A DNA stretch of 64,000 nt, taken from Pseudoips prasinana (Eukaryota > Arthropoda > Insecta > Lepidoptera > Nolidae). Where the stretch lies: NCBI GenBank assembly GCA_951640165.1, contig OX621246.1, positions 4,365,001 to 4,429,000 on the forward strand. The letters are read 5' to 3'. The position numbers and the translations under genes are program-made. Below are positions 63,561 to 64,000 of the stretch, piece by piece; the stretch's first letter is position 1, and every line of letters starts with the position of its first letter. A model generated the notes under the pieces. The model was not told the DNA's origin. It searched no databases and worked only from the letters and a program-made list of their open reading frames with translations.

Positions 63561-64000
63561 CGATAGCATGGCAATATAGATACAATAGTCTCTCCATTGA
63601 ATTTGGCAACTCTTTAGATAACCGAAGCAGACTGCATTCAGACCTTTTAACCTAGTTCATGCAAAGGTGCTTATCAATTCGACTGTATCTTTGTTTGTTT
63701 CGATTCGGGAATTGATCCCGCTTTCTCCGGGATGCAAAGGTGCAACAAAAGCCCGACCACAAAAGCTTTAGCTCCCCATTCAGACACATATATATACATG
63801 TTTTTTTATTATTATTATTTGCATGTATATGGTAATGTATAAATACAGATCTTAAAAGTCAATTATGAGAATATCATATGCTGCCGATATCAGGCGTACA
63901 AATTAAAATAATATAACGAAATCAAAATACTAATCAAAACTATACAAATCATGAAGAAGAGAGAAAAATCATCAATAACAAAATAAACAGTGTAACACAA
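63561..64000. other. DHX38 intron 5, right edge
   Basis: No gene or named repeat seen. Confidence 0.4.

Overview
The window is a piece of an insect nuclear genome, most likely from a moth or butterfly. It is AT-rich and intron-bearing, and it is saturated with repeat families that I recognise as typical of Lepidoptera: RTE tails ending in (ATC/ATG)n, R1-clade, Jockey and CR1-like LINEs, tRNA- and 5S-headed SINE-like elements, the 'GGGTTCCGTAGCC ... CGAGTCCGACTCGCACTTGGCCGG' repeat, the 'TGCCCCGCGGTTTTACCC' repeat, and many palindromic MITEs. There is no bacterial or viral gene organisation, no CRISPR array and no rRNA operon.

One host gene is certain. Five plus-strand exons (37104-37438, 59371-59667, 60361-60573, 61213-61307, 62175-62377) join in consistent phase into the N-terminal 381 residues of the splicing helicase DHX38/PRP16. 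The helicase core lies beyond the right edge. Its first intron is about 21.9 kb and holds an apparently intact hAT transposon (41106-44304), a full-length R1-clade LINE (47050-53069), a long CR1/Jockey-like LINE ORF (55403-57838), several SINEs and a TTAA-flanked foldback MITE. A 5'-truncated Jockey-type LINE (35651-36808) sits about 0.3 kb upstream of the DHX38 start codon.

A second host gene is possible on the minus strand at the left. It has a 43-nt first exon with a good splice donor (10578-10536) and a 187-nt terminal exon with a splice acceptor, stop and AATAAA (6079-5893). I do not recognise the protein, and at least one middle exon would be missing.

Layout: 1-10.5 kb holds SINE, MITE and LINE tails within the possible minus-strand gene. 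10.5-20.4 kb holds SINEs, LINE 3' ends, a hAT-type MITE and a TA-flanked pogo-like element nested in another repeat. 20.9-26.2 kb is a minus-strand Gypsy-type LTR element with two 547-bp LTRs, a broken gag and integrase, a 30-bp minisatellite, and a LINE inserted beside one LTR. 26.2-32.7 kb is a compound repeat block with a decayed RTE element and a CR1-like LINE, bounded by related inverted segments. 32.7-36.8 kb holds SINE and MITE nesting and the Jockey LINE. 36.8-64 kb is the DHX38 5' region.

Most coding sequence here therefore belongs to mobile elements. I found no clear new multi-gene biological system. The strongest leads are the intact hAT copy, the single in-frame stop joining the two R1-clade ORFs, the tandem leader-LTR arrangement of the Gypsy element, and the unidentified split gene.
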